DNA of 64,000 nt from Cladorhizidae sp. MBARI D1340-BT2 (lineage: Eukaryota; Porifera; Demospongiae; Poecilosclerida; Cladorhizidae). Both the position numbers and the translations under genes were made by a program. Positions 9,790 through 20,631 of this stretch are shown piece by piece. The DNA is taken from contig JAQNBH010000002.1 in NCBI GenBank assembly GCA_028752905.1, forward strand, positions 16,829,430 through 16,893,429, read 5' to 3'. The notes under the pieces were generated by a model. That model had not been told where the DNA came from, made no database searches, and worked only from the letters and a program-made list of their open reading frames with translations. Every line of letters starts with the position of its first letter. Position 1 is the stretch's first letter.

Positions 9790-12267
9790 ACACTCTCACT
9801 CCATAGCTCATGGCTATTACAGCAAGATCAGAAAAGTGTTGTTCAGTCAAAGTTGACCTTGTATATATGTCTTTATCCTCCTGAGTAAACTAAATGATCG
9901 TTCTGCTTCAGCACTGGTGATAGGCAGAGTGCAAGCAATGACTAGTAAGCAATGAATGTTTGGGAAAGTATCAGAGTCACAAGAGCTAAGAGCTAGGAGA
10001 AGATTGTTGGGGATGGTAGCCTCATCTTTGTCTCACTTATGCTCCCACAATGATTGCCATCTTCTTACTTCACTTTTGAGAGACGAGGAACATGGAAGAT
10101 CTTGTTCCCAGTATACAGAAGGTCATCTATATGTTGTGATAGTTGAACACTCGGATTGCAGTTGAGCACTGAAGGCACAAGACACAAAAGCATATGACTT
10201 TGTTTTCGCTCACCTTGAAATATTTCCTCCAACTGGTTAATGAATGAATCCAGCACTGGTATAGCAATGACTCTCTTGTAATGCTCTTTTGCTGATTGAC
10301 TTGGAGTGTTGATTCGATTCCGTTGAATGCTTGTCTTTCTTGGAACACTCTCACTCACACCAATTGCTCAGCCAGTTCAAGTACCTCACAATACCACAAG
10401 CTAAAAACGGTGTCAATAGTCTTTCTGAGGGTTTTCAAGCATTCAATCGCTTCAGTAAACTTTGTTATAGGCATCATATATATCTTGATCCTGCTTCTGA
10501 AGTTTTGAAGCAAGTATTTTTACTTCATCAAGAACATTCTTGGTAATTATAAAAACAGCAAGAGTTTTAAAAGAATAGAGAGTAGCTTTCAGACCTTGTG
10601 CTTTCACTCTTGTCTCAGTATCCCAATTCCAGCTCCCATCTGATGAGCCTAAATTTGGGTAATCAGTAGGACACAAAATGGCATCTAAGAAAGTGATAAG
10701 TGGCTCATACATTTCAAGAAACACTTCAAACATATGTCTCTCCACCCATCTTGTCTTACACATTCCTGGAAGCTTTCTTGCTTTTGAAGAAGGCAAGAAT
10801 TCATTGACTGTAAGTTCAAAAAGGTTTTGTCTCTTAGGGCTGTGAGCTAAAAAGAGGTGTGCTTCATTTATAACTAAAATCAAGTTTCGTACTTCCTGAA
10901 CAAGACATGCTCTGGCAATTGAAAGATTAAGGCAGTGTGAGTAGCAGTGTGTGTACAGAGCTAGTAGGCTGACCTCCTTGACTTTAGATTGAACTCCTGC
11001 AATGCCGGATGACATCACAGATGCTCCATCATAAGCTAGCCCTCTAATTCTACAGGGATCTAAAGAAACTGAAGGACTAGAAACTGTTTCAAGAATCTTT
11101 CTTGAAATGGATGAAGCATTGGCTCGGTCCAAGTAGATAAAGCTAATCAGGCACTCCTTGATATGAGGATCAGTGGGGGAGGACAGATCAATATACCTGA
11201 AGCACACAGAAAGAATCTCTTGATTAGAATGAGGATCTGTGGCTTCATCAGCAATGATGGTGAAAGGCAATTTTTTTCCTCAGAGCTGTTCAGTTATATG
11301 CTCTCTAATTTTAGATGCATATATATGAATAACTCATTTTGAATGGTCTTGCTGTATACTTCGCGTTCCTTTTAGCTGAGAAAAGGTGTTTGTGTAGGAG
11401 CTTATCTGTCTTAACCAAAAGCTGAAGTGTAGCTACAAAATTGCCCCTGTTGAGATCTTCATCTAAGAAATCCACTCTGTAGTCAGAGTAGTGGCCTCTG
11501 AATGGTAGTGCTTGCTTTGCCAAAAACTCTACAGCCAAAACTATCTGCTGGAGAACATGCCTGTTCTCTTCAGTTTGTTGGTTGCTCTGTTTCAAAAGCC
11601 TTGTATCTATTCTTTCATCTGGTTGGTTAAAATTTCTGGGAAAAAGGTCTACCCTCTCAGCTGCACAGCAATGCATTTGAGTCTGATCATGGCATACAAG
11701 TACACCATCCTTGCCAAGTGCTTTTGAGTATGGTTTCTGGTATGAGGACAAAACTAACAAACCAGAACAATTGCCAACTCCAGAAACACTGCCTCTACCC
11801 GGCTGCTCTGGAAAAGCTATACAATATCCACGTGCAAAAACAGTGCTGTATGAAAGCCAAGGAAATTGTACTAACCATCCAAGCTGGAAGGATACACTCC
11901 AGGTTTTTTCCTACTTTGGTAACCTGATGTGAATGAAGATGATCAGAAGAAGAAGGTTTGGAATGATGAGAAAGATATTGCTTCTTACGATCATCTGGGA
12001 TATTATTTGTTATGACCTAAGCTTATCCCAGTTACCTTGAGCGGCCTCAACTATTGTCTCTAAGTCCACCTGTCCACTAGTTGATGGAACTACACTGAGT
12101 GATGTAGTCATCGTATCAATTGTTGCTGAGCATAACTGAGAAACAGTAGTTGGCATTGACAAGGAAGAACTCGATGTAGTGGTTGTGACTGTCATTGATG
12201 GTGATTGAACAAATAAATCTATATCAGTTGATGCACTAGAGTTGCCATCATCAGCAGTCGTTGACAC
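9790..12267 (-). pseudogene. hAT transposase (TTF, DUF4371 and dimerisation regions), degenerate
   Basis: Reading leftward: a Ser/Thr-rich leader (12267-12010); a TTF-type segment with WLVQFPWLSY and LGKDGVLVCHDQTQMH; a DUF4371-like part (11311-11600) with EENRHVLQQIVLAVEFLAKQ and LNRGNFVATLQLL; then an intact 272-codon frame (10452-11270) with TIIADEATD, RGLAYDGASVMS, THCYSHCLNLSIA and KTRWVERH. Further left are NRINTPSQSAKEHYKRV and, near 9855-9950, the dimerisation motif TSAEAERSFSLLRRIKTY. Shifts between these blocks (for example around 11271-11310) make it non-functional as read, unless some gaps are introns. Confidence 0.75.
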
Positions 12268-12561
12268 AGGGATATGGGACCCAGACTCGATTCTACATTA
12301 ATTAGAAGGCTATTATAAATTGAGCATTCAACTCTTAACCCTTATTGTTTATATACTAGCTGTCTTACCTTTAAAAAAAAGTTGTCAGCTGGGTGCAATC
12401 CATGGGTGATGGCCTCTTTCTACTTCCAGACATGGCAATATTGATGGCAGATGCAAAATGAACTATATAGCTATAATATAGCTATTATCATGCACAGCCA
12501 CATTCCAGGAGTGTGGGTTTACTAGAATTTCATTCATATTTAACAGTTTGTAGTTTAATCA

Positions 12562-12840
12562 AAGCGTCTATATCTAACAAAGTGTCTATATCTAACAAGT
12601 GTCTATATCTAACAAGTGTCTTATATCTAACAAAGTGTCTATATCTAACAAGTGTCTATATCTAACAAAGTGTCTATATCTAACAAGTGTCTATATCTAA
12701 CAAAGTGTCTATATCTAACAAGTGTCTATATCTAACAAAGTGTCTATATCTAACAAGTGTCTATATCTAACAAGTGTCTATATCTAACAAGTGTCTATAT
12801 CTAACAAGTGTCTATATCTAACAAAGTGTCTATACTAACA
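12562..12840. repeat. 17-18 bp minisatellite inside the hAT element
   Basis: About 16 copies of AAGTGTCTATATCTAAC, with one extra A in roughly half of the units. It lies between the transposase leader and the right terminal inverted repeat. It is absent from B and C because the whole hAT element is absent there. Confidence 0.9.
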
Positions 12841-12929
12841 AAGAAACTGGAGGTGGAGCTAGTGTTTAGAACGTTATGGGGGGGTTGCAACCCCAGAAAC
12901 CCCCCCACCCTGGATCCACCCCTGTCTTC

Positions 12930-13086
12930 CTGTGAAGTATTACCACCAGAAAAAGGCATGGATGATGAGAGAAATCCTTAGTACAGTTTTGACAGCTTTC
13001 AATCATAAAATGAGACAAAAAAATCTGTTTTGCTTCTAATGGACATAGCAGGTTGCCCTCCTGAAGAGTTCAAAGGAATGTATAGC
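12930..13086 (+). pseudogene. Tigger/pogo transposase continuation, unit A
   Basis: This continues the DDE domain after the hAT insertion: KYYHQKKAWMMREIL, then a segment equivalent to LMDIAGCPPEEFKGMYSNV that carries the second acidic residue in a DxAGC context. It ends where the 37-bp array begins. No right terminal repeat is found. Confidence 0.65.
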
Positions 13087-13240
13087 AATGTCAATAATAG
13101 GCACACAACACATTGTGTTTGCTCCTAGGCACACAACACATTGTGTTTGTTCCTTGTTCCTAGTAATAATAAGCACACAACTCATTGTGTTTGCTCCTAG
13201 TAATAATAGGCCCACAACACATTGACCTAGTATTAAAAAC
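13087..13240. repeat. 37-bp tandem array, unit A (about 4 copies)
   Basis: The unit is roughly TAATAATAGGCACACAACAC plus ATTGTGTTTGCTCCTAG. It begins exactly where the Tigger transposase frame stops. B has a similar number of copies; C has about 20. Confidence 0.85.
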
Positions 13241-13945
13241 TACCCAGGAGGGTCTGCTTTGCTTGCCAATTAATTGAGCAGCCTCCTAAAATCGAGCATC
13301 GAGCATCACGTCACTGTGAGCATCTTGTACTGGAGTGCAGTATTTCCTACTAACCCTATAATAGGCACCTCTTGGAATCACCTGAGGCTATAGCTATAAG
13401 CCCTTTGGCTTTTAGTTCCTAACTTTGGCTTTGGAATACCCCTGGCCTTAAGGCTGATTCCAGGATCAAGATGTGGAATTGGTTCTACTCACTAGGAACA
13501 TTTCATGGAGTCAGTCATACACACTGGGACATTCCAGGATCAAAATGTGGAGTCAGTTATACACACCTGGGACACTCCAGGATCAAGATGTGGAGTCTGT
13601 AATACTCGCTACATGCCTAAGAAAGGTTAGGACTGTAGCTTTGCACTAGCTACATGTTTTTACTAGCAATGTCTGAAGTTAGTTCTCAAATGCAGCATTA
13701 TACGGACTGAACAGTAGCTAGTTACTATTGCTGTTTCAAAGATCATTTTCAGCTTAGAGGGAGGACCAAACCATTTTTGTGGTTTTGTTTGTCCTAACTT
13801 TCTAATGTTTCGTCCATTTTCAATAATTTAGGTGTTTTTTTGCGCTTTACAAGATTGTGTTGCAATCAACTTTGACTTCACTCACTTGCAATGACACTGA
13901 GGGCATTACTTATGTACTTCACACTGCAAATGTAAGTCATCAATA
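13241..13945. other. Spacer with a short 43-bp repeat, unit A
   Basis: No gene. Between about 13455 and 13600 three degenerate copies of a 43-bp unit built on CCAGGATCAAGATGTGGAGT are seen. They are collinear with 33805-33955 and 62300-62445. Confidence 0.55.
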
Positions 13946-14150
13946 CTTGCCACATGTGTTGCCATCAGAGTACCCACTGTTACAGTGAACACATGTGTTG
14001 CTATCAGAGTACCCACCGATACAGTGAACGCATGTTTTACTATCAGAGTACCCACTAATACAGTGAACACATGTGTGGCTATCAGAATACCCACAGATAC
14101 AGTGAACACATGTGTTGCTAAGTATCAGAATACCCACCGATACAGTGAAT
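13946..14150. repeat. 39-bp tandem array, unit A (5 copies)
   Basis: The unit is CAGTGAACACATGTGTTGCT followed by ATCAGAGTACCCACCGATA. As 39 is divisible by three, the reverse strand reads as a 13-residue repeat of the form GYSDSNTCVHCIG. Conserved in B (34290-34498) and C (62785-62994). Confidence 0.85.
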
Positions 14151-14965
14151 GATGATCACTTTCTATTTCTTCTACTAGCCCATTTTTTTTGCTGGCAGGT
14201 GAAGTGAGCACATAGATGGGACTCAATCGCATGACGATGGAAAAACTGATTATTCATACGATAGGGGTTTTCAGATGATATGGGGCAAATTACTGAGTTA
14301 GAAGCAGTTCTACATCCTCAATGCATTTCCATGGTAAACCATTCTATTCATGCTCTTATCGTCCAATTCTCAATCAGTATATAACAAAAAGGCACAAACT
14401 CAGCAATAATGAACTGAAACTTGATCAGTGAATGTTTGGAAATAAAAAATGCTCTTTTGAAGACATTAATATATAGTCTGATCTTCCCTTAAAACATATC
14501 CCAACCTAGAGCTAGTCTAATGTGGTCGTTTTTGCAATGATGCAAATATCTTTCTAGTTAAAACGCGGTATATTAGAAACATCTATACGGGGAGACATTA
14601 GGAGCTATCTGGAATTAATCATCACTGAACAGAGAAGACAGTTACAACTTCCCAGCCATATACCATCGGGTGCTGTGGGCAGCTAACACATCCCTAGCAG
14701 TCGCGTGATTACCACCATGAGAATGCATCCAGCTGATGAAAACCAATGAATGAAGGAAAAAGCTCTGTACTGTGGCAGTCTCGTTGTAACCTCAATGAGA
14801 TTGATAATATTCATTACTTCTGTGCAACGATCGTGAAACCAGAGTCCTTCTTGAACGTGCTCAAAATAATGTGATCTTTTCTTATAAGATAGCTTGGAAA
14901 GTGTTTTCCCTTCTATCCACGCAAGTGGAATGTCACACCGCCTGGTAAAAAAAGCATGGTTCTAC
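14151..14965. other. Spacer, unit A, containing the junction of the missing 3.37-kb block
   Basis: No gene is seen. At 14766/14767 sequence matching B 35110 joins sequence matching B 38482. B has 3,371 bases between these points. Confidence 0.6.
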
Positions 14966-15035
14966 ATTGCCACGCCCATCCGCCTGGAACCGACTGCCAT
15001 TTTGTTTGAGTTGTTCTCTTCGTATCTTTGTAGTG

Positions 15036-15215
15036 ATGGCTTCTAAGCTTGCTAATGATGGACGAGTAAAGAATCTGCTGGAAATATTAGCCAACGCCAA
15101 ATCCAGTTTGCAAATAGGTCACGACGTGCCCCAGGATTTGGAAAGCTCCGACACAGATGATGAAACGGTGGATCCCACCTTCGACTTAAGACCCCAGCAT
15201 GAAGCCAGACACTGA
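15036..15215 (+). CDS. Short acidic ORF of unknown function, unit A (59 aa)
   Basis: The frame starts MASKLANDGRVKNLLEILAN and ends in an acidic part (ESSDTDDETVDPTFD). An in-frame upstream start at 14967 would add 23 residues. The predicted protein is identical in unit B (38751-38930). It stops just before the 20-bp minisatellite. It may be the first exon of a longer gene or of a mobile-element protein; I do not recognise it. A non-coding remnant is also possible because the flanking DNA is equally conserved. Confidence 0.35.
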   Translation: MASKLANDGRVKNLLEILANAKSSLQIGHDVPQDLESSDTDDETVDPTFDLRPQHEARH

Positions 15216-15255
15216 CTGCCTTTCTGTGAAGATCGGTCTACCCATTCGAAGCAGG

Positions 15256-17335
15256 AAGACAGGAGCAGGAAGACAGGACCTGGAGCATGAAGACAGCACC
15301 AGGAGCAGGAAGACAGCTCCAGGAGCAGTAAGACAGCACCAGGAGCAGGAAGACAGGACCAGGAGCAGGAAGATAGGGCCAGGAGCAGGAAGACAAGGTC
15401 AGGATCAGGAAGACAGGGCCAGGAGCTGGAAGACAAGACCAGGAGCAGGAAGATAGGGCCAGGAGCAGGAAGACAGGGCCAGGAGCAGGAAGACAGAGCC
15501 AGGAGCAGGAAGACAGGACCAGGAGCAGGAAGACAGGGCCAGGAGTAGGAAGACAGGACAAGGAGCAGGAAGATAGGGCAAGGAGCAGGAAGATAGCTCC
15601 AGGAGCAGGAAGACGGGGCCAGGAGCAGGAAGACGGGACCAGGAGCAGGAAGACAGGGCCAGGAGCAGGAAGACAGGGCCAGGAGCAGGAAGACAGGGCC
15701 AGGAGCAGGAAGACAAGGCCAGGAGCAGGAAGGCAGGGCCAGGAGCAGGAAGATAGGGCCAGGAGCAGAAAGACAGGGCCAGGAGCAGGAAGACAGCACC
15801 AGGAGCAGGAAGTCAGGACCAGGAAGACAGGGCCAGGAGCAGGAAGACAGGATCAGGAGCAGGAAGACAGGACCAGGAGCAGGAAGATAGGGCCAGGAGC
15901 AGGAAGACAGGACCAAGAGTAGGAAGACATGGCCAGGAGCAGGAAGACAGCACCAAGACCAGGAGCAGGAAGACAGGACCAGGAGCAGGAAGACAGGAGC
16001 AGGAGCAGGAAGTCATGACCAGGAGCAGGAAGATAGGGCCAGGAGTAGGAAGACAGGGGGAAGACAGGGTCAGGAGCAGGAAGACAGGACCATGAGCAGA
16101 AAGACAGGGCCAGGAGCAGGAAAACAAGACCATGAGCCGAAAGACAGGGCCAGGAGCAGGAAGACAGGGCCAGGAGCAGGAATTCAGGGCCAGGAGCAGG
16201 AAGTCAGGGCCAGGAGCAGGAAGACAGGGCCAGGAACAGGAAGTCAGGGCCAGGAGTAGGAAGACAGGGCCAGGAGCAGGAAGACAGGACTAGGAGCAGG
16301 AAGACTGGACCAGGAGCAGGAAGACAGGGCCAGGAGCAGGAAGACAGGGCCAGGAGCAGGAAGATAGGGCCAGGAGCAGGAAGCTGGGGCAGGAGCAGGA
16401 AGATAGGGTCAGGAGCAGGAAGATAGGGCCAGTAGCAGGAAGACAGGGCCAGGAGCAGGAAGATAGGGCCAGGAGCAGGAAGACCGGACCAGGAGCAGGA
16501 AAACAGGACCATGAGCAGGAAGACAGGGCCAGGAGCAGGAAGGCAGGTCCAGGAGCAGGAAAACAGGACCAGGAGCAGGAAAACAGGACCAGGAGCAGGA
16601 AAACTGGACCAGGAGCAGGAAGACAGCACCAGGAGCAGGAAGACAGCACCAGGAGCAGGAAGACAGGACCAGGAGCAGGAAGATAGGGCCAGGAGCAGGA
16701 AGTCAGGAGACCAGGAGCAGGAAGACAAGGCCAGGAGCAGGAAGACAGGAGCAGGAAGACAGGACCAGGAGCAGGAAGACAGCACCAGGAGCAGGAAGAC
16801 AGGACCAGGAGCAGGAAGATAGGGCCAGGAGCAGGAAGTCAGGAGACCAGGAGCAGGAAGACAGGGCCAGGAGCAGGAAGACAGGACCAGGAGCAGGAAG
16901 ACAGGGCCAGGAGCAGGAAGACAAGACCAGGAGCAGGAAGACAAGGCCAGGAGCAGGAAGACTGGGGCAGGAGCAGGAAGACATGGCCAGGAGCAGGAAG
17001 ACAGGGCCAGGAGCAGGAAGTCAGGGCCAGGAGCAGGAATACAGGGCCAGGAGCAGGAAGACAGGGGCAGGAGCAGGAAGACATGGCCAGGAGCAGGAAG
17101 ACAGGGCCAGGAGCAGGAAGTCAGGGCCAGGAGCAGGAAGACAGGACCAGGAGCAGGAAGACAGGGCCAGGAGCAGGAAGACAGGGCCAGGAGCAGGAAG
17201 AGAGGGGCAGGAGCAGGAAGACAGGGCCAGGAGCAGCAGGAGCAGGAAGACAGGGCCAGGAGCAGGAAAACAGGACTAGGAGAAGGAAGACAGGACACTA
17301 GGAGCAGGAAGGCAGGACCAGGAAGATAGGACCTG
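15256..17335. repeat. 20-bp minisatellite, unit A (about 100 copies)
   Basis: The unit is AGGAGCAGGAAGACAGGGCC with variants at a few positions (GGG/GGA, GACA/GATA, GCC/ACC). It has no stop codon in most readings on either strand. It therefore generates long artefactual frames encoding 20-residue repeats rich in Ser-Cys-Pro-Leu on one strand and Arg-Gln-Glu-Gly on the other. Variant order at both ends matches unit B, which lacks internal blocks. Confidence 0.95.
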
Positions 17336-17564
17336 GCTCGGCCATTTTCCTTCCTTTATTTCCAACTGAGATCCCTGCTAAGTTGAGGCAAAAATTCTTA
17401 ACAGAGAAGACATAATTATGGAGAAGTTCCTGGGAGCACACAATGTCCTTACTGGCAATCTGGTGTGCTCTGGTGGTGATAATGACACTATTGAACAAGA
17501 ATGCAATAATTTACCAGTACATCTTTTCTTGTAGATTGGAGGAGAGAAGGTAGTCGAGGAATAC
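17336..17564. other. Flank between minisatellite and 60-bp array, unit A
   Basis: No supported gene. Reverse-strand frames here are short and differ slightly from B (39826-40044). Confidence 0.4.
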
Positions 17565-17890
17565 ATGACACTAGCTAGCTATAACATATCTGTGTTGCAG
17601 TATCCTATGTATACTATGATACATTACACTAGCATATCTGTGTTGCAGTATCCTATATATACTACAATAGATGACACTAGCTAGCTATACATATCTGTGC
17701 TGCAGTATACTATGTATACCACAATACATAACACTAGCCAGTTATAACATATCTGTGTTGCAGTATCCTATGTAGACTACAATACATGACACTAGCTAGC
17801 TATAAAATATTTGTGTTGCAGTACTCTATGTAGACTAGAGTACATGATACTAGCTAGTTATAACATATTTGTGTTGCAGTATCATATATA
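17565..17890. repeat. ~60-bp tandem array, unit A (about 5 copies)
   Basis: Each unit holds CTAGCTAGCTATAACATATC, then TGTGTTGCAGTATCCTATGT and a short ACTACAATACATGACA-like tail. B has fewer copies (40045-40312). Confidence 0.8.
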
Positions 17891-18070
17891 GACAGACTGA
17901 TCGCTTTTAATCACTAGTTGTGTGAGTTCTGGAATTTTTGATGTTCCACTCATCCTAATAATGTTTCTATTGACCTAGTAGCCAAGGCTGAATAAAGTGA
18001 TTGTTGAATCCTCACAAACTTGAACTCATGAGCTTGGTATATAGCCAGACTCACATGCCAAAGGAAAAAG

Positions 18071-18366
18071 GTGATATTTACTTATAAGGAAGAAAATGTT
18101 GTAGCTACTGTGAGAAACCAAATTTATTCAAGCATTTTCTCTGCACAACTCCAGAGAGCTGATGCAGGTGGCACTGATAGGCCTTTTCCCTGCATGCTGC
18201 CTGATCCTGTTAAGTCTATTACACTACCTGAAAACCCAAATGCTCCAAGCTACTTTAAACCTAACAGCACACTCCACACTACATTTTGTTGCCCCCAAAG
18301 ATAAAACCAAGAAAAAGGACATTACTTTCTTTCCCAAATTAGGTCAGGAGCAACATCGAGAGAGTT
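18071..18366 (+). other. Unidentified open segment, unit A (frame-broken)
   Basis: The frame begins IFTYKEENVVATVRNQIYSS and continues through SAQLQRADAGGTDRPFPCML. It meets a stop after a small indel relative to unit B, where the frame runs on to 97 codons (40493-40786). I recognise no family. It could be an exon remnant. Confidence 0.3.
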
Positions 18367-18938
18367 GATTAATCGAGAAAGCTATTATAAAAAGGACTAG
18401 TAAGCAGTCACTGCAACAATTATCATTTTTCTTGAGCTGTGATTTGGCTGGCAGTGGTCATCAGTGGGTATGTATGCTCGTAGTGCATTTATTGTGTTGA
18501 CAGTTCATACCACTCCGACAGGATATAGTTAAACCATATTTACCAATGATAAAACATGCTTATTGAATCTGCTAGCAGTATAGTCCTAATGTATCGAGCT
18601 TTCATCCGAAGTACTATTTCGTACCGTCCCTCTCTGCTGGTGCAGTCCAAGAACAGCGAGTTTTGATGGTAAGGAGTCATCTAATTCAATTAACATAGCT
18701 AGTTTTTTAAGCATGTGTGAGTGAGTGTATGTGTGTAGATATAAATATACATCATCATTGTTGTAAATTTTGGATAGTACATATATAGATGCATACTGTA
18801 GCTGCTACAGCTGCCAGGCCAGACACAAGTCTTAATTAAGTCTCAAGTGCAATCATCATCATTCAGCAAATGTAGTCTTGAAATAATCATTACAAACTCT
18901 CGGCAACAGTTTGGTCTGTAGCTAGTATAGCTATAGAG
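18367..18938. other. Spacer, unit A
   Basis: No gene seen. The stretch is conserved in B up to about 18842. There B joins directly to sequence equivalent to 19026. Confidence 0.4.
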
Positions 18939-20450
18939 TCACACACCACCAAAGTCATCATTACCCTTGAGGGCAAGGACCATCCCTTCCTTGAATTCAT
19001 TGTCGTCTGAATAAGTAGTTGGTATCCAAATGATCAAGTCGCATGTTGATGATGATGGTAACTGAGGATTATGCATGCAAACTAGTGTAGGGGAATGGGG
19101 AATGGCTAAATCCAAGCAGAGGAATGCGATCAGCTCCTGAAAAAAGTCAAACAGATCCTCCAGCGAACATCCAATGTCACCATCTATATAAACACCAAGC
19201 ATAAATATAGAATTATAAGTCCAAGAATATTAGTAGCCGAGAACAAAGGCTTATAAGAAGCTATTTAGTTCAAGTGCATTTTAGCCTAGAAAAAAACACT
19301 TTTATAAACATTGCAGAACTCACCAACACAATAAGTATTTGGAGGAACCTTTACCTAAAGGTACTACACATTTCATAAATATTATTGGATATGGTAAAGT
19401 TCTCCATAAAAACTTGTGGTCAATATTGGCAAATTCCAGTTTCCTTTTTTTGATGAGTCAATTTTAATATCCCGTAAAACCATTTTTGTTGCTGGTATAA
19501 ACTGGTATAAACTTTGTATATATAGCTATAAAGCATTTTCATTCTACATCTTTCATAGCAGATTAACGCAAAAATTGTGTACAACATTTTTCTGATAAAT
19601 TATTCTTGCACATATTATGATCTTTAGTCACAGAATAAACAACATCTTCACCAAAAGAAACTTTTTGGAACACTATTCCACTTCCATGTAAGTTATGACT
19701 TTCAAATTACCTAAGTGTTGGAGAAGAACTGCTACCTGTACTTGTACTTGTTAGATCAACAACTTCATTCCTATGAGACACACATTACTCTACCATCATT
19801 TACATATAACTAGTACATTATATACCTGCAACATGAAGTCACATGATCAACTAACATCTCTATACCGAACATCATTCCACATTTCAAGCTTTTTCTTTAG
19901 GCTATATATATTAAAGAATTTTTATAGAAATATTACGTGATCTACTGAGACAAAAATGTTAATTCACCCCACCAGGCAAATTGAATATGAGAGAGATATC
20001 CAGATCTTGTTGTAGATGACGAATATATGTGCGAAAAAAATCCAACCCATTTTTAAGCAGATCTGGAGATGATAGTGTAGTTGCTGACAACTTTTCCAAA
20101 TTACTTTAATTAGGAGCACACTTAAAAAACACAAATCCCTTAAAGTTAGAAAATGGTCATAGAGTAGATCCCTAAAACTGTCAGATTGATTTGCAACTCA
20201 TAAAAAAACGATTTCTTTCTCCCCAATACCAGCCTGAAGTAGATCATCTTTTTCAGTATCTGTTGTTGGTATCTGTGTTTGGCCAAGCACACAAACTTAT
20301 GCTTCCAAACACATTTAGGGTTATTGCAATCGTTGACTAGCTTTTCAACAGTGAAGATACTTCTTCTCTCAATTTCCTCCTTAGTGGCTTATTTTTATTG
20401 AGCACTATATAACAAGCACCAATCAGCTGCAGCCATTACTACTATGAGTA
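18939..20450 (-). pseudogene. HECT-type E3 ubiquitin ligase pseudogene (G2E3-like), unit A
   Basis: A reverse-strand block at 18939-19183 encodes a HECT C-lobe end. SLEDLF is followed, after a one-base loss in a T-run, by a GADRIPLLGF-like segment. Then come LPSSSTCDLIIWIPTTYSDD, which contains the catalytic-cysteine context STC, and FKEGMVLALKGNDDFGGV before the stop. Further upstream (19970-20390), frames with TDTEKDDLLQAGIGEKEIVF, FRDLLYDHF and LSATTLSSPDLLKNGLDFFR match the stretch I recall preceding the HECT domain in G2E3-like invertebrate proteins. Several shifts and an extra 8 bp (CCCCATTC) in A break it. An intron may separate the blocks. Confidence 0.6.
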
Positions 20451-20461
20451 TATAATATTAA

Positions 20462-20466
20462 GTGCA
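20462..20466. other. Empty target site of the unit-B LTR retrotransposon
   Basis: Unit A has a single GTGCA in TTAAGTGCAGACATC. In unit B the same GTGCA is duplicated on both sides of the element (42675-42679 and 48279-48283). Confidence 0.9.
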
Positions 20467-20631
20467 GACATCAAATGTTTAGAGGATCCTTTACCTTAGG
20501 ATATTATGTGGTGGCTAAATTGTTTGACCCACTTTTTAACAGCCTGAATTGTGATCTTTGGCCATGCTAGCTATGAAAATACTTCTTGCCTTCTTTAAGT
20601 TAGAAAACCAGCTCGGACCTTGAAAGTGACT

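Larger units (their letters stand above)
9241..12924 (-). mobile_element. hAT transposon with 5-bp target duplications, unit A only
   Basis: The ends are perfect 16-bp inverted repeats: CAGGGGTGGATCCAGG at 9241-9256 and its complement ending at 12924. TCTTC flanks both sides (9236-9240 and 12925-12929) and occurs once in B (at 33268-33272) and in C. The element sits inside the Tigger copy. It encodes a reverse-strand transposase and carries a 17-bp minisatellite near its right end. A 5-bp duplication is unusual for hAT (normally 8 bp) and fits the hAT5 subgroup (established knowledge). Confidence 0.85.

Noticed and set aside
15119..17298. Long reverse-strand frames of up to 364 codons in the minisatellite
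   Set aside because: The 20-bp unit lacks stops in most frames on both strands, so the frames come from repeat structure. No start context, splice signal or domain supports them.
15256..17335. CRISPR-like regular repeats
   Set aside because: There are no unique spacers between the 20-bp units, and the same holds for the 37-bp and 39-bp arrays. The genome is eukaryotic.
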